In this document: one piece after another, positions 42,904 through 51,831 of the stretch
Layout: every line of letters starts with the position of its first letter
Position numbering within the stretch: the first letter of the stretch is position 1
Origin: an uncultured Alphaproteobacteria bacterium
GTDB taxonomy: Bacteria > Pseudomonadota > Alphaproteobacteria > RF32 > CAG-239
NCBI GenBank assembly: GCA_934271715.1
Contig: CAKQRZ010000001.1
Location: forward strand, 155,824 to 219,823
Length of the DNA stretch: 64,000 bases
Reading direction: 5' to 3'
The notes under the pieces: model-generated
Told to the model about the DNA's origin: nothing
The model's database searches: none
Seen by the model: only the letters and a program-made list of their open reading frames with translations
Program-made: the position numbers and the translations under genes

Positions 42904-43638
42904 CTAAAATTCCAGAGTTATAGAACATTGCCGTTTGCCGTCGCAAAGCCCGCAGGCTTCATGAATATCGCTTAGAGTAATCTCGCTCAGGCAATGTAGT
43001 CCTTGGCTGCAGCGGCTGTCGCCATAAAAATATTTGCTGGGAGCGGTTGAGTTGCCGGATAAAAATATCCAAACAACAGAAACGGAATAGTGCAGCGGCG
43101 CCGCGACATCGCGCATTAAAGTTTCGCAGGTTCTTTTGCTGAAGCCTTGAGATACTCTTGCATTATCAGAGTTTGTAGAGATTCCGCCCAGATAAAAATC
43201 AATAACTAAGCGGTTATTACGGACATAAGGTTTTATTAAGTTTCCAAAGGTGTCTATCACATTCAGAGAACTATCTTTTTTCCAAGTGTCTGGAATAATA
43301 CCCAGGGCAAAACTAGTATCAACCAGTCCGGTGTTAATAGGTAAGTTTTGAAATTCTGTCAGATGCCCTAACAGTCCGTGTATAAGATAGCTGTATTCTT
43401 CCGCCATTTTGTTAATTTTCCATTTTTCCATCGCTTTGGAATAACCGGCAATGCCGGCAACCGATAAAACGCCGATAATAGCGAGAACTCCGAGCATTTC
43501 AATCATACTCCGCCCGCATTCTCTCGCCCCCTGCGGGAGAGAGTGGCGCGACAGCGCCGAGTGAGGGGTATTATTAAACACGTCATTGCGAGCGCAGCGA
43601 AGCAATCTAACAAAACCTGCGCCTCTGCCACCAGTCAT
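42904..43638 (-). CDS. Prepilin-like protein, locus 2 minus-strand member
   Basis: Same family as the gene at 15834. The mature N-terminus is RSMIEMLGVLAIIGVLSVAG, Glu at +5, then GYSKAMEKWK. The mature part ends CGLCDGKRQCSITLEF. The ATG at 43638 lies beside the type A palindrome, exactly as in the other minus-strand members. Here the leader is long (about 42 residues), because a type B unit (VRLLRCARNDV) and a type C unit (TPHSALSRHSLPQGARE) are inserted between MTGGRG and the cut site. The frame is open further upstream to a TTG at 43968 through more repeats. The gene is divergent from the prepilin gene at 44471. Confidence 0.74.
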   Translation of the reverse strand: MTGGRGAGFVRLLRCARNDVFNNTPHSALSRHSLPQGARECGRSMIEMLGVLAIIGVLSVAGIAGYSKAMEKWKINKMAEEYSYLIHGLLGHLTEFQNLPINTGLVDTSFALGIIPDTWKKDSSLNVIDTFGNLIKPYVRNNRLVIDFYLGGISTNSDNARVSQGFSKRTCETLMRDVAAPLHYSVSVVWIFLSGNSTAPSKYFYGDSRCSQGLHCLSEITLSDIHEACGLCDGKRQCSITLEF

Positions 43639-44010
43639 CCTAGGTTTTGTACCTAGGATCTTGTCGCACCAAGGGCGGTGTATTTCCTCGCCGTTCCTTT
43701 CGGCGTCATTGCGAGGAGTGCAACGACGAAGCAATCTAGAACACAAACTAGAAACGTCATACTTGTCGCCACACCCCGCAGGCTGTGGCAGACGAGTATC
43801 CATGACTTTGTTGCAGAATGCAACGCTTCTTTGTTTACTTATTACCATAGAGAACCCGCGTCCCCGGCACCAGTCATTCTTGGGTTTATCCCAAGAATCT
43901 TGTGTGAACCAGCTTTTATTTAATAATATGGCTAATTTATTGACTAGATTAGAGACACGTTGCAACAAGATTTTAGGTACAAGACCTAGAATTACTGGTG
44001 CTAGAGGCGT
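43500..44010. repeat. Cluster of palindromic repeats at prepilin locus 2
   Basis: Type A palindromes lie at 43637-43659, 43876-43898 (a variant with TTCTTGGG arms) and 43970-43992. Type B units are at about 43577-43608 and 43703-43741. A type C unit is at about 43512-43570. A type D unit (CGTCATACTTGTCGCCACAC and its continuation, with a CAACGCTTCT end) is at about 43756-43832. Types A-C also occur at locus 1, and all four occur at locus 3. Much of the cluster is open in the minus frame. Confidence 0.8.
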
Positions 44011-44164
44011 GAGTTTAGTGCCGTCTGCTAGTTTGCTTCTATGCTTGTTATTACCGAATATGTCATTTTTTCTGCCAAACTCTGCAAAAACACGCTGAGC
44101 GGCGAAAAATGCGCCTTTAATCAGATGGTTAGGATTTGCAGAGAGAGAGAGAGAGACCTTTGAA

Positions 44165-44498
44165 TAGCTTATTTTTCATCTTTCTTTCCTCTAAAATTAT
44201 GTTGTTTACACTCCAATTCTATAACAGCCTCACGCCATAAGTCAACCGCAAAAATCAACGCGTTTTTTAGGTTAAAAGTGTGTAAAAAAAACGACCGTTT
44301 AAAATGGACAGTTTTTAGGCTGTTTTTTGTAGTCTAGCAAAGGTTGCCGGAATTTGCAATAACTTTTTATATTTACGATGTTTTTTGGCGTTTTTACAAC
44401 ATTTTATTGCCGTCTGTTTCGCTGTGTAAAAATAACGGTCGTTTTTTTTACACAATTGAGGAGGAATAAGATGTTTAAGGGTATAGAATTTTTCAAAG
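44165..44498. repeat. 334-bp duplicated upstream block, copy 2
   Basis: Appears identical to 16904-17237 along its whole length. An (AG)n run just to the left (about 44140-44156) carries eight units against seven in copy 1. Confidence 0.9.
44279..44454. repeat. 19-bp perfect inverted repeat upstream of prepilin gene, copy 2
   Basis: Same arms and spacing as at locus 1: TGTGTAAAAAAAACGACCG at 44279-44297, and its reverse complement at 44436-44454. Confidence 0.8.
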
Positions 44499-45169
44499 AA
44501 CAGAGCAGGGGTGAGGGTTCTGGATTGCTTCGCTCCGCTCGCAATGACGTCAGCAGCGTGGGGCGGTCAATGATAGAAATGCTCGGCGTACTTGCTATTG
44601 TCGGAGTTCTTTCGGTCGGCGGTATCGCCGGTTATTCCAAAGCGATGGAAAAGTTTAAGCTGACGAAAGCGTTAGGCGATTACAGTATGCTGATAAACGG
44701 ACTGATTGAATATAAAGACAATATACGAAAAATTAAAACTAATGATTCGTTATACGGGTTGGTTGATGTGGTGCAGAGTTTGAACTTGGTGCCTGAAACA
44801 TGGAAAAAAGTCAGCGCTATGCATATCAGCGACAATTACGGCAATGTGCTGCGGATATACTCCAATAATATGAATTCTGATTATGTTTTTTATGTGGTGG
44901 ATTTTTATTTGGGCGGCACTAAAACATCTGATAAAGGCACGGAAGTTTCATCGGGATTTTCTACAAAGCTTTGCCTTGGTCTGCTAACGGATTTGGTTGC
45001 GCCGCTGGAAACAGCTATTGCCTCGGTTAATATCTGGCATACGCCTGATACTTCGCATGCTATAGGTATTTCTAAAAGCAAGTTTCATGATTTGAGCTAC
45101 TTGCATTATGCCTGCAATTCCTGCGGACAAGATGAAGCTTGCGCGATAAGCGTTATATTTAACTATTGA
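44471..45169 (+). CDS. Prepilin-like protein, locus 2 plus-strand member
   Basis: A 232-residue prepilin-like protein. The ATG at 44471 has AGGAGG 7 nt upstream, within the duplicated block. The leader MFKGIEFFKEQSRGEGSG then LLRSARNDVSSVG again contains a translated type B repeat. The mature segment RSMIEMLGVLAIVGVLS differs from the locus 1 gene by synonymous changes. The variable domain after KAMEKFK shares little with the locus 1 protein, although both keep SxxFS-KLC and a Cys-rich end (CNSCGQDEACAISV). The gene is followed by a phosphoethanolamine-transferase-like gene. Assembly into a pilus or secretion pseudopilus is possible but no machinery genes are present here. Confidence 0.82.
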   Translation: MFKGIEFFKEQSRGEGSGLLRSARNDVSSVGRSMIEMLGVLAIVGVLSVGGIAGYSKAMEKFKLTKALGDYSMLINGLIEYKDNIRKIKTNDSLYGLVDVVQSLNLVPETWKKVSAMHISDNYGNVLRIYSNNMNSDYVFYVVDFYLGGTKTSDKGTEVSSGFSTKLCLGLLTDLVAPLETAIASVNIWHTPDTSHAIGISKSKFHDLSYLHYACNSCGQDEACAISVIFNY

Positions 45170-45253
45170 TGTGGATAGGTGCGGTTATTTTGTTATCAAA
45201 ACACCTAAAGTGTATTATAGAGCGGAATATGCGATTTGAACTATGAGGTGCTT

Positions 45254-46924
45254 ATGAACAAAATTTTTAGCAGGATAACGGTGCTTGTACCAAAGTTAAA
45301 GTATAATTTATTTATGGGAGTGCTGTTTGCCATATTAGCGGTGCTGCCGGATTATTTATTTATGGCGTTTCTGCCCAATATAACTTATTTGACAGATATT
45401 GTGTTTTTGCTGGTTATGTTTATATTCGGCTTTTTTCTGTCGTTATCCGGTCTTGCGGTTTATACGGCTTGCTGTTTGACTTTTATGTTTATGCAAACTG
45501 TTCAGCTTGGTCATATAGCCTATTTTTCCCGTCCGATAAATCCTTTGGATATAGGTAAAGTTTTCGGCGAATTTGAAGATATTTACTCAGCAGGCATGTC
45601 GGATTTGGATGATTTTTGGTTTGTGCCGGCTGCAGCAATACTGCCGTTTTTGATTTTGATATTTATGGAATTTAAATGGCGTAAAAAATTATATTTTTCA
45701 TTTATCGGAATTTTGGCGGTTATCATCTTTTTAGGTGTAAAGCCGGAACGGGCAACCCGCCGCGGACTGCATTCTTTTTTGCCGCCGGAAACCCGCTATT
45801 CAATTCATAATTCAATAAACTCTTTTTCATTTTATCTGGTGCGGGGAGCTGACAGCAAGAATATTCATGATATTGTACCCAGAAACTTTTATTTGCCTTA
45901 CAAAGCAGATAAATTGCTGGAATCGTCGCAGCTGGTGGTTTTGGTTATGGGCGAAAGCACAAACGCCGATAAAATGCATCTTTTTAATTCGGAAGCTTCT
46001 CAGACTACGCCGCAGCTGGATAAACTGAAAAATGACAGTAATTTTGCCTATAGTACGGCAATTTCCGGAGCGGTTTCAACCCATTCGTCATTGCCGATTT
46101 TTTTCAATATGATGAAAGAACCCGGCAATATTATAAAACTGGAAAACAATGACACCAATTTGTTTAAAATGGCAAAAGAAAATGGTTTTAAAACTTATTT
46201 TTATTCGGCTTATGATATGAAGCAAACAAATCTTATCGGAGTGCGTTATATAGATGAAATTGTAACATCTGAGCATAATCCGCGTAAATTTAAGCGCAGA
46301 AAAGAAGATTTATTGCTGGAAATGTTTAAAAAGCTGGATTTGAAAAACGGTAAAAATTTTGTGGTGCTGAACTTTAAGAGTGTGCATTCGCCTTATGAAG
46401 AAAATTATGCTCATCATCCGGAATTTGATGTCTTTAAGCCTAAAGATGACAGCCGTTTTGCTGAAGAAAATGCGGCCTATGAAAATGCTGTTTTATATAT
46501 AGACAGTATATTGGGGCAGCTTTTAACAGAGTTTAAGCGCTTAAATGTGCCTAATTCGCAATTTATCTTTACTTCCGACCATGGGGAAATGCTGGGGGTT
46601 CCCGATGGACGCTACGGGCATAACCAGCTTGTTATGGAAGATATGCGGGTTCCGTTTTTATTATATAATATAGGCGGAAAAATGCCGGTTCTGCCTGAGG
46701 GCGTAATTTCACATTATGAAATTGCAGAATTGGCTGCGCAATATTTAGGATATAAAGTCCGTAATCCTAATTACAGCGATGATGTATTTTTTGTGCATGG
46801 CAATAATCTGTTTGAAGATTATCAGTTTATAGAATATAAACGGCAGAAAGGACAGCTTCAGGAAATGCTTAAAGATGAAGTTGAAGATTTTGTAAAAATG
46901 CAAAATAAGGAGGTTGTTGAATGA
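45254..46924 (+). CDS. Phosphoethanolamine-transferase-like sulfatase-fold membrane protein
   Basis: A 556-residue inner-membrane protein with four to five N-terminal membrane segments (about 20-160) and a periplasmic alkaline-phosphatase-fold domain. The nucleophile motif is VLVMGESTNADKM. A THSSLPIF block follows, and the metal-binding motif FTSDHGEMLG and the histidine of YGHNQL are present. This is the EptA/CptA/OpgE layout, which moves phosphoethanolamine from phosphatidylethanolamine to lipid A, LPS core or glycans. The psd gene nearby makes that donor lipid. The ATG at 45254 with GAGGTG upstream was preferred to a TTG six codons earlier. It overlaps tcdA by 4 bp. Confidence 0.87.
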   Translation: MNKIFSRITVLVPKLKYNLFMGVLFAILAVLPDYLFMAFLPNITYLTDIVFLLVMFIFGFFLSLSGLAVYTACCLTFMFMQTVQLGHIAYFSRPINPLDIGKVFGEFEDIYSAGMSDLDDFWFVPAAAILPFLILIFMEFKWRKKLYFSFIGILAVIIFLGVKPERATRRGLHSFLPPETRYSIHNSINSFSFYLVRGADSKNIHDIVPRNFYLPYKADKLLESSQLVVLVMGESTNADKMHLFNSEASQTTPQLDKLKNDSNFAYSTAISGAVSTHSSLPIFFNMMKEPGNIIKLENNDTNLFKMAKENGFKTYFYSAYDMKQTNLIGVRYIDEIVTSEHNPRKFKRRKEDLLLEMFKKLDLKNGKNFVVLNFKSVHSPYEENYAHHPEFDVFKPKDDSRFAEENAAYENAVLYIDSILGQLLTEFKRLNVPNSQFIFTSDHGEMLGVPDGRYGHNQLVMEDMRVPFLLYNIGGKMPVLPEGVISHYEIAELAAQYLGYKVRNPNYSDDVFFVHGNNLFEDYQFIEYKRQKGQLQEMLKDEVEDFVKMQNKEVVE

Positions 46925-47652
46925 TTACTCAATTTTCAAGAACAGAATTATTGATTGGCGGCGAGGGGACAGATAAATTGAAAAAATCCCGGGTTGCCGT
47001 GTTCGGCTTGGGCGGCGTCGGCGGCTATGTGGCCGAAGCTTTGGCGCGGGCCGGAGTAGGGGCGCTGGACTTAATAGATAATGATGCTGTGAGCCTGAGC
47101 AATATAAACCGGCAGATTTTGGCCTTGCATTCAACTATAGGCAGGCTGAAAACCGAGGCGGCAAAACGGCGCCTTTTAGATATCAATCCAGATTTGAAAA
47201 TAGTCTGCCATAATTGTTTTTATTTGCCGGAAACTGCGGATAAGTTTGACTTTAGGCAATATGACTATGTGGCGGATGCAATTGATACGGTAGCCGGAAA
47301 AATCGCTTTAGTGCAGCGGGCGGCTGAGGCCGGAACTCCGATTATCTGCGCTATGGGCGCCGGCAATAAGCTGACGGCTCAGGGCTTTAAGGTTTCCGAT
47401 ATCAGCAAAACAGCGGTATGCCCTTTGGCTAAGGTAATGCGCCGAGAGCTGCGCAAACGCGGCATAAGCCATTTTAAAGTTGTGTATTCCGAAGAACCAG
47501 CTCTGACGCCGCTTGGCTCGGCAGAAGACAGCAATAAAAGGCAAACTCCGGGGAGTATCTCCTATGTTCCGGCAGTTGCCGGATTGCTGATGGCCGGGGA
47601 AATTATCCGCGATTTGCTGGGGCTGAATCAAAAAGAAGCGGCCGATTTATAA
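46921..47652 (+). CDS. tcdA: tRNA threonylcarbamoyladenosine dehydratase TcdA
   Basis: An E1-like (ThiF/MoeB family) enzyme that cyclises t6A at position 37 of tRNA to ct6A. The ATP-binding motif is VFGLGGVGGYVAEALARAG. The blocks DNDAVSLSNINRQ, DYVADAIDTVAGK and CAMGAGNKLTAQGF are characteristic of TcdA, as is the VVYSEEP...TPGSISYVPAVAGL region. The 243-residue length is normal. It overlaps the phosphoethanolamine-transferase-like gene (ATGA). A long-loop hairpin follows. Confidence 0.93.
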   Translation: MITQFSRTELLIGGEGTDKLKKSRVAVFGLGGVGGYVAEALARAGVGALDLIDNDAVSLSNINRQILALHSTIGRLKTEAAKRRLLDINPDLKIVCHNCFYLPETADKFDFRQYDYVADAIDTVAGKIALVQRAAEAGTPIICAMGAGNKLTAQGFKVSDISKTAVCPLAKVMRRELRKRGISHFKVVYSEEPALTPLGSAEDSNKRQTPGSISYVPAVAGLLMAGEIIRDLLGLNQKEAADL

Positions 47653-47673
47653 AGGAGACGTATTAGTTGTTTA

Positions 47674-47727
47674 GGTTGTTCTGCGGCGGTGTAAATGTAA
47701 GTTTATCTTAGCAGAACAACCTGTTTT
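47674..47727 (+). terminator. Stem-loop and probable terminator after tcdA
   Basis: GGTTGTTCTGC (47674-47684) pairs perfectly with GCAGAACAACC (47711-47721), with a 26-nt loop, followed by TGTTTTT. The loop is longer than usual for an intrinsic terminator. Confidence 0.65.
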
Positions 47728-47753
47728 TGCCCAGACGGCAATTAGTTTTAGAC

Positions 47754-48602
47754 TTATTTGCTCACAGCCATCTGCATGCCCATGCGGGTAGGCTGACCGG
47801 CTTGCAAATCTTCGCTGAACTGAATTTTATCTTTTTCAAACAGGCAGATGACTGTGCTGCCCATAAAAAATTTGCCGATTTCCGCGCCTTTAGGAAAAGT
47901 CTGTTCGCTGCCGCTGTAATCATAGGCTGTGACATCCTTGTTTTTATTGGGAGCGACAGTTCCCGCCCAAGCTGTTGCAATGCTGCGGACGATTGTGGCG
48001 CCCACAAAAACAACGGCCATGCGTCCGATAGAAGTATTGAAATAGCAGACAACACGTTCGTTGCGGGCAAAAAGCTCCGGTATGTGTTTGGCGTTAAACG
48101 GATTTACCGAAAATAAATCTCCGGGAACATGAATCATCTTATCCAAAACTCCGTCAAACGGAATGTGGACGCGGTGATAGTCTTTAGGAGACAAGTAAAT
48201 GGTTATAAAATCGCCGTTTTTGAAAGTTTCGGCTTCTTTAGAATCGGCCAGCAGAGCCTCTGCTGTATAGTAGTGGTTTTTGGCCTGAAATAAAAATTTG
48301 TCTTCTATTTTGCCGAATTGGCTGATTTTGCCGTCTACCGGATAAATAACGGCGTCTTCTTTAAGGTTTATCGGACGGGCGTCCGGAATCAGCGGACGTG
48401 AGAAAAACTCGTTAAAGGTTTTATAGTCTTTAATTCTGCCGGCCATTTCTTTGGTGTTTATTTTGTATTTTTTTACAAACTGCTCAATCATAAAAGTTGT
48501 TAAGCCGCCGAGTTTGGCTCCGGCTAAAAGACCGGCAGCGCGGGTCAGCAAATGCTTTGGCAGCAGATATTGGCTGTCGGCTTTGAGTTTTTGCATATCC
48601 AT
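47754..48602 (-). CDS. psd: Phosphatidylserine decarboxylase
   Basis: Psd converts phosphatidylserine to phosphatidylethanolamine at the inner membrane. The protein is made as a proenzyme that cuts itself at a Gly-Ser bond to form the pyruvoyl group. That site is the GST of KFFMGSTVICLFEKD near the C-terminus. Other family blocks are YPVDGKISQFGKI, LSPKDYHRVHIPFDG and VVFVGATIVRSI. The ATG at 48602 with AAGGAG 9 nt upstream gives 282 residues, typical of the E. coli-type enzyme. Its product is the presumed donor lipid for the phosphoethanolamine-transferase-like protein encoded near it. Confidence 0.95.
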   Translation of the reverse strand: MDMQKLKADSQYLLPKHLLTRAAGLLAGAKLGGLTTFMIEQFVKKYKINTKEMAGRIKDYKTFNEFFSRPLIPDARPINLKEDAVIYPVDGKISQFGKIEDKFLFQAKNHYYTAEALLADSKEAETFKNGDFITIYLSPKDYHRVHIPFDGVLDKMIHVPGDLFSVNPFNAKHIPELFARNERVVCYFNTSIGRMAVVFVGATIVRSIATAWAGTVAPNKNKDVTAYDYSGSEQTFPKGAEIGKFFMGSTVICLFEKDKIQFSEDLQAGQPTRMGMQMAVSK

Positions 48603-48749
48603 GATAATCTCCTTATAATAATGTGAACTAAAGCTAGCTTTTTTATGTCCGCTTGTCAATTATTATATGAAATTCGCCGGCTTTTTTTAATCATTTATTT
48701 AAACCTTTGATATATCTTCAAAAGAAAAGTATAATTAAAGGAATAACCG

Positions 48750-51700
48750 ATGAATAAGTTAAAATATTTTACATTGCTGGCTGCTGCCGGTGTTTTGGGC
48801 GGCTATAATGCCGAAGCTATGGTGCTGAATCCGCCGAGGTTTAATGTTTCGCTGCGGGACGCGATTTTTAAGGCAGCGCATGATAATAAACCCGAACAGC
48901 TGCAGAAATATCTGAATTTAGGTTATTCCATAGATATCAGCGATGAACGCGGAATGACGGCTTTGTGCCGGGCTAAAAGCGAGGGCGATGATGCTGCGTA
49001 TGCCATGCTTTATAAATACGGAGCCGATGAAAATGCTCCGTGCATGAAAGACGCCGAAAGTATCTACCGCACAAAACAGCTGCACACGGCAATGCGCTAC
49101 GGCGGCATGGCTTTGCTGGCCGGCGGCGTAGTCGGAGCTTTTGCTATGTCGTCGGGCGGCGGTTCCGGCGGCTCCGGCGGAAGTTCCGGCGGTTCATCGG
49201 ATTATGTTCCGAACAGCAACGGCAAAGTTTCGGATGACGTTAACTTTAATCCGGTGCTGAATAGCTATAACAAGGTAACAGAGTTTTCTACTGAAGACGA
49301 GTGGAACGGCAATTCGGAATTTAACGGCTCAAACTTTCAGAATTCAGTAAACTATCTGGGCGGAATTAACGCCGCGAAAGCTTTTGCTAAATATTACGGC
49401 AAAGACGCGGACGGAAATTTTGCCTCTAACTTAAGCGAAGTTTCGGTCGGCGTTGCCGATACCGGCGTTTGGGGCAACCATCCGGAATTTAAAACCGACG
49501 GCGGTTATAAGACATCCGGCACCAACTGGGACGGCGGTCCGTGTTCGGATACGAATCCAACGCTGTGCTGGCACAAAACCGAGGGGGCAGAAGTGCAATG
49601 CACTTTGCTTAGCTGTGCTTTAGCTGTGTCGTTCCGAGATGAAAACGGCAAAGATATTGAGGGCGGTTCGGCAATTTCCTGTGATTTAGGTTCCGATGCT
49701 GCGAATTGCTTTAATAAATGGGCGGCGGCTTATCCGTCTGACTATACCGGCTTAAACAGCGGAGATTATTACTATCCGAATTATGTCAGCAACACGCTGG
49801 GAAATACCGATGATTTGCACGGTTCGCATGTGGCCGGTATTATCGGCGCCAATATAGACGGCAAAGGCAACATGGGCGTTGCCGGCGTTAACTCTAAAAT
49901 TTATGCTATCCGCTGGGACTTAAAATTGGATTTGCCTTTAGTGGATTTTCCGGACGGAAACGGCAATTCAAGCGGCGATGTCTGGAAGAATATGACGGCT
50001 CTTAATTTGAGTATCGGCACTACGGCTTCGGCAAGCTCAAACGCCTCTATGGCGGCAGCTTCGCTGGAAGGAGCGGATTCACAGCTGTTTGAACAGCTGC
50101 TTGGCAAGCAAACCACTAATGAAAACGGCAAAATAGACGGAACAATTTTAGTTAAAGCTGCCGGCAATGACAGCTATGAACAGCCGGATTTGTGGTCAGG
50201 CATTAAGCTGAATGATAAGTATAAAGACCTGCTGATGACGGTCGTGGTGGCTGTAGATACTACTATAGGCGACGACGGCACCATTTCTTATAAGCTTTCG
50301 GAATATTCCAACCAATGCGGCTCGGCTTCCGGCTATTGCTTGGCGGCTCCGGGCGGCAACTATGCGACGGGCGAAAGCGGCACTAAATTTATGTGGAGCG
50401 TCGGCGAAACCGGCAGCGATGACTATGAATATATAAATATGATGGGAACATCCATGGCTACTCCGGTAGTGACCGGCGCGATTGCTTTTATTAAAGGAGC
50501 GTATAATTGGATGAGCGGCGAAGAAATTATTGACTTAATGATGACTACCGCCAATAAAAATGCTTCTGATTACTCTGCTGAAAAATACGGCGCCGGCTTG
50601 CTGGATTTGGGTGCGGCGGTTACCACCTATGTTTCTGAGAACGGCACTACATCTACTTTCGGCGGCAATTCGGTTAAATCTGAGCGCATAAATATCGGCG
50701 CGGCGCATCTCAGTGTGCCGTCGGTTATGAAAAGCGCTATGCAGAAAGCCTTGCCGCAGAGCGTGACGGTTTTTGATAAATATAACCGTCCGTTTGCCTA
50801 TGCTTCATCTAATTTGGTGTCTGTAACCCACGGCGGCTATAAGGTGCTTAAAAATGATGTTTATCAGATTGCCAGACCGGCGCAGCTTTCGCAAGTGCAA
50901 AACGGCAATATGAGCTTTGCTTTTGCCGGAAGCGCATGCAGCAGCAATGGCTCGGGCATGGGCTTTATGCAGGCTGACTATAACGGCGGCAGCTATAATT
51001 CCGGTTTTTATTTCAGCGAAAATACCCGCTATGAAAACGGCGGTTCTTTTGCGGAAGCCTCGGCTAATCCGTTTATGGCAATGCAGAATGCCTACGGAAT
51101 TTATAATACCTTTAACTTTAACAAAAATCTGGGCTTGAAATTAGAGGCGGTTACCGGACGCAACGGCTTATATGACGGCGAAAGCAGCTATCATGACGGT
51201 TCGTTCAAAAAACAGGCTTATGCGCTTAATTCGGAATTGCAGCTGCACAAGGGCGAAAAATTCGGGTTCAGCCTGACCAACGGCTTGCTGTATGAAGAAG
51301 CGGCTACTTTGGGAATGAACGGCAGCGGAGCTTTCGGCGCTCAGGACAGCGGCACTTATAACGCCGGTGTTAAAGCCTCATGGTATGTTACTCCGCAGTT
51401 GACTTTAACCGGCAGCTACTATCGCGGCTATACGCAGGGGCAGTCGTTTGAATCCAACTTGCTGAAAACTTCGGATTTAGTCAGCGAAAGCTTTGCTTTT
51501 GACGCAAACTACAAGGTAAGCAAGCAAACCGAAATCGGCTTTAATGTTTCATCGCCGCTGCGGGTGGTTGACGGCACTTTATCCGTAAACTTCCCAAGCG
51601 GGCGCGACAGCTATTCGGATGAAGTATATTTCAGCCGTTATCAGGCTGCTTTAAAGCCGGAGGCTCGGGAATATAAATTTGCAATGTATGCAAGCCACAG

Positions 51701-51815
51701 TTTCAGCGATAAGCTAAGCCTGCGTTCGGAGCTGGATGTTCGGGTTAATCCGGAGCACCAGCGCCAAGCTAACGACTACCGCGCATTGCTGGGCTTAAAT
51801 TGGAATTTTAACTAA
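48750..51815 (+). CDS. Autotransporter subtilisin-like protease with N-terminal ankyrin repeats
   Basis: A 1021-residue exported serine protease. After a signal peptide (1-23), residues about 33-92 look like two ankyrin repeats (DERGMTALCRAKSEGD, AMLYKYGADENAP). A hydrophobic segment (117-133) and a Gly/Ser-rich linker (134-150) follow. The S8 peptidase domain has D237 in VGVADTGVW, H357 in DLHGSHVAG and S568 in MGTSMATP. From about 650 to the end, alternating aromatic beta strands form the autotransporter barrel, finishing LLGLNWNFN. It should be displayed on or released from the cell surface. Cys pairs in the protease domain suggest disulfides. Ankyrin repeats in front of such a protease are unusual. 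The phospholipid acyltransferase gene follows. Confidence 0.87.
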   Translation: MNKLKYFTLLAAAGVLGGYNAEAMVLNPPRFNVSLRDAIFKAAHDNKPEQLQKYLNLGYSIDISDERGMTALCRAKSEGDDAAYAMLYKYGADENAPCMKDAESIYRTKQLHTAMRYGGMALLAGGVVGAFAMSSGGGSGGSGGSSGGSSDYVPNSNGKVSDDVNFNPVLNSYNKVTEFSTEDEWNGNSEFNGSNFQNSVNYLGGINAAKAFAKYYGKDADGNFASNLSEVSVGVADTGVWGNHPEFKTDGGYKTSGTNWDGGPCSDTNPTLCWHKTEGAEVQCTLLSCALAVSFRDENGKDIEGGSAISCDLGSDAANCFNKWAAAYPSDYTGLNSGDYYYPNYVSNTLGNTDDLHGSHVAGIIGANIDGKGNMGVAGVNSKIYAIRWDLKLDLPLVDFPDGNGNSSGDVWKNMTALNLSIGTTASASSNASMAAASLEGADSQLFEQLLGKQTTNENGKIDGTILVKAAGNDSYEQPDLWSGIKLNDKYKDLLMTVVVAVDTTIGDDGTISYKLSEYSNQCGSASGYCLAAPGGNYATGESGTKFMWSVGETGSDDYEYINMMGTSMATPVVTGAIAFIKGAYNWMSGEEIIDLMMTTANKNASDYSAEKYGAGLLDLGAAVTTYVSENGTTSTFGGNSVKSERINIGAAHLSVPSVMKSAMQKALPQSVTVFDKYNRPFAYASSNLVSVTHGGYKVLKNDVYQIARPAQLSQVQNGNMSFAFAGSACSSNGSGMGFMQADYNGGSYNSGFYFSENTRYENGGSFAEASANPFMAMQNAYGIYNTFNFNKNLGLKLEAVTGRNGLYDGESSYHDGSFKKQAYALNSELQLHKGEKFGFSLTNGLLYEEAATLGMNGSGAFGAQDSGTYNAGVKASWYVTPQLTLTGSYYRGYTQGQSFESNLLKTSDLVSESFAFDANYKVSKQTEIGFNVSSPLRVVDGTLSVNFPSGRDSYSDEVYFSRYQAALKPEAREYKFAMYASHSFSDKLSLRSELDVRVNPEHQRQANDYRALLGLNWNFN

Positions 51816-51831
51816 ATAAAAGGTGGACGGC

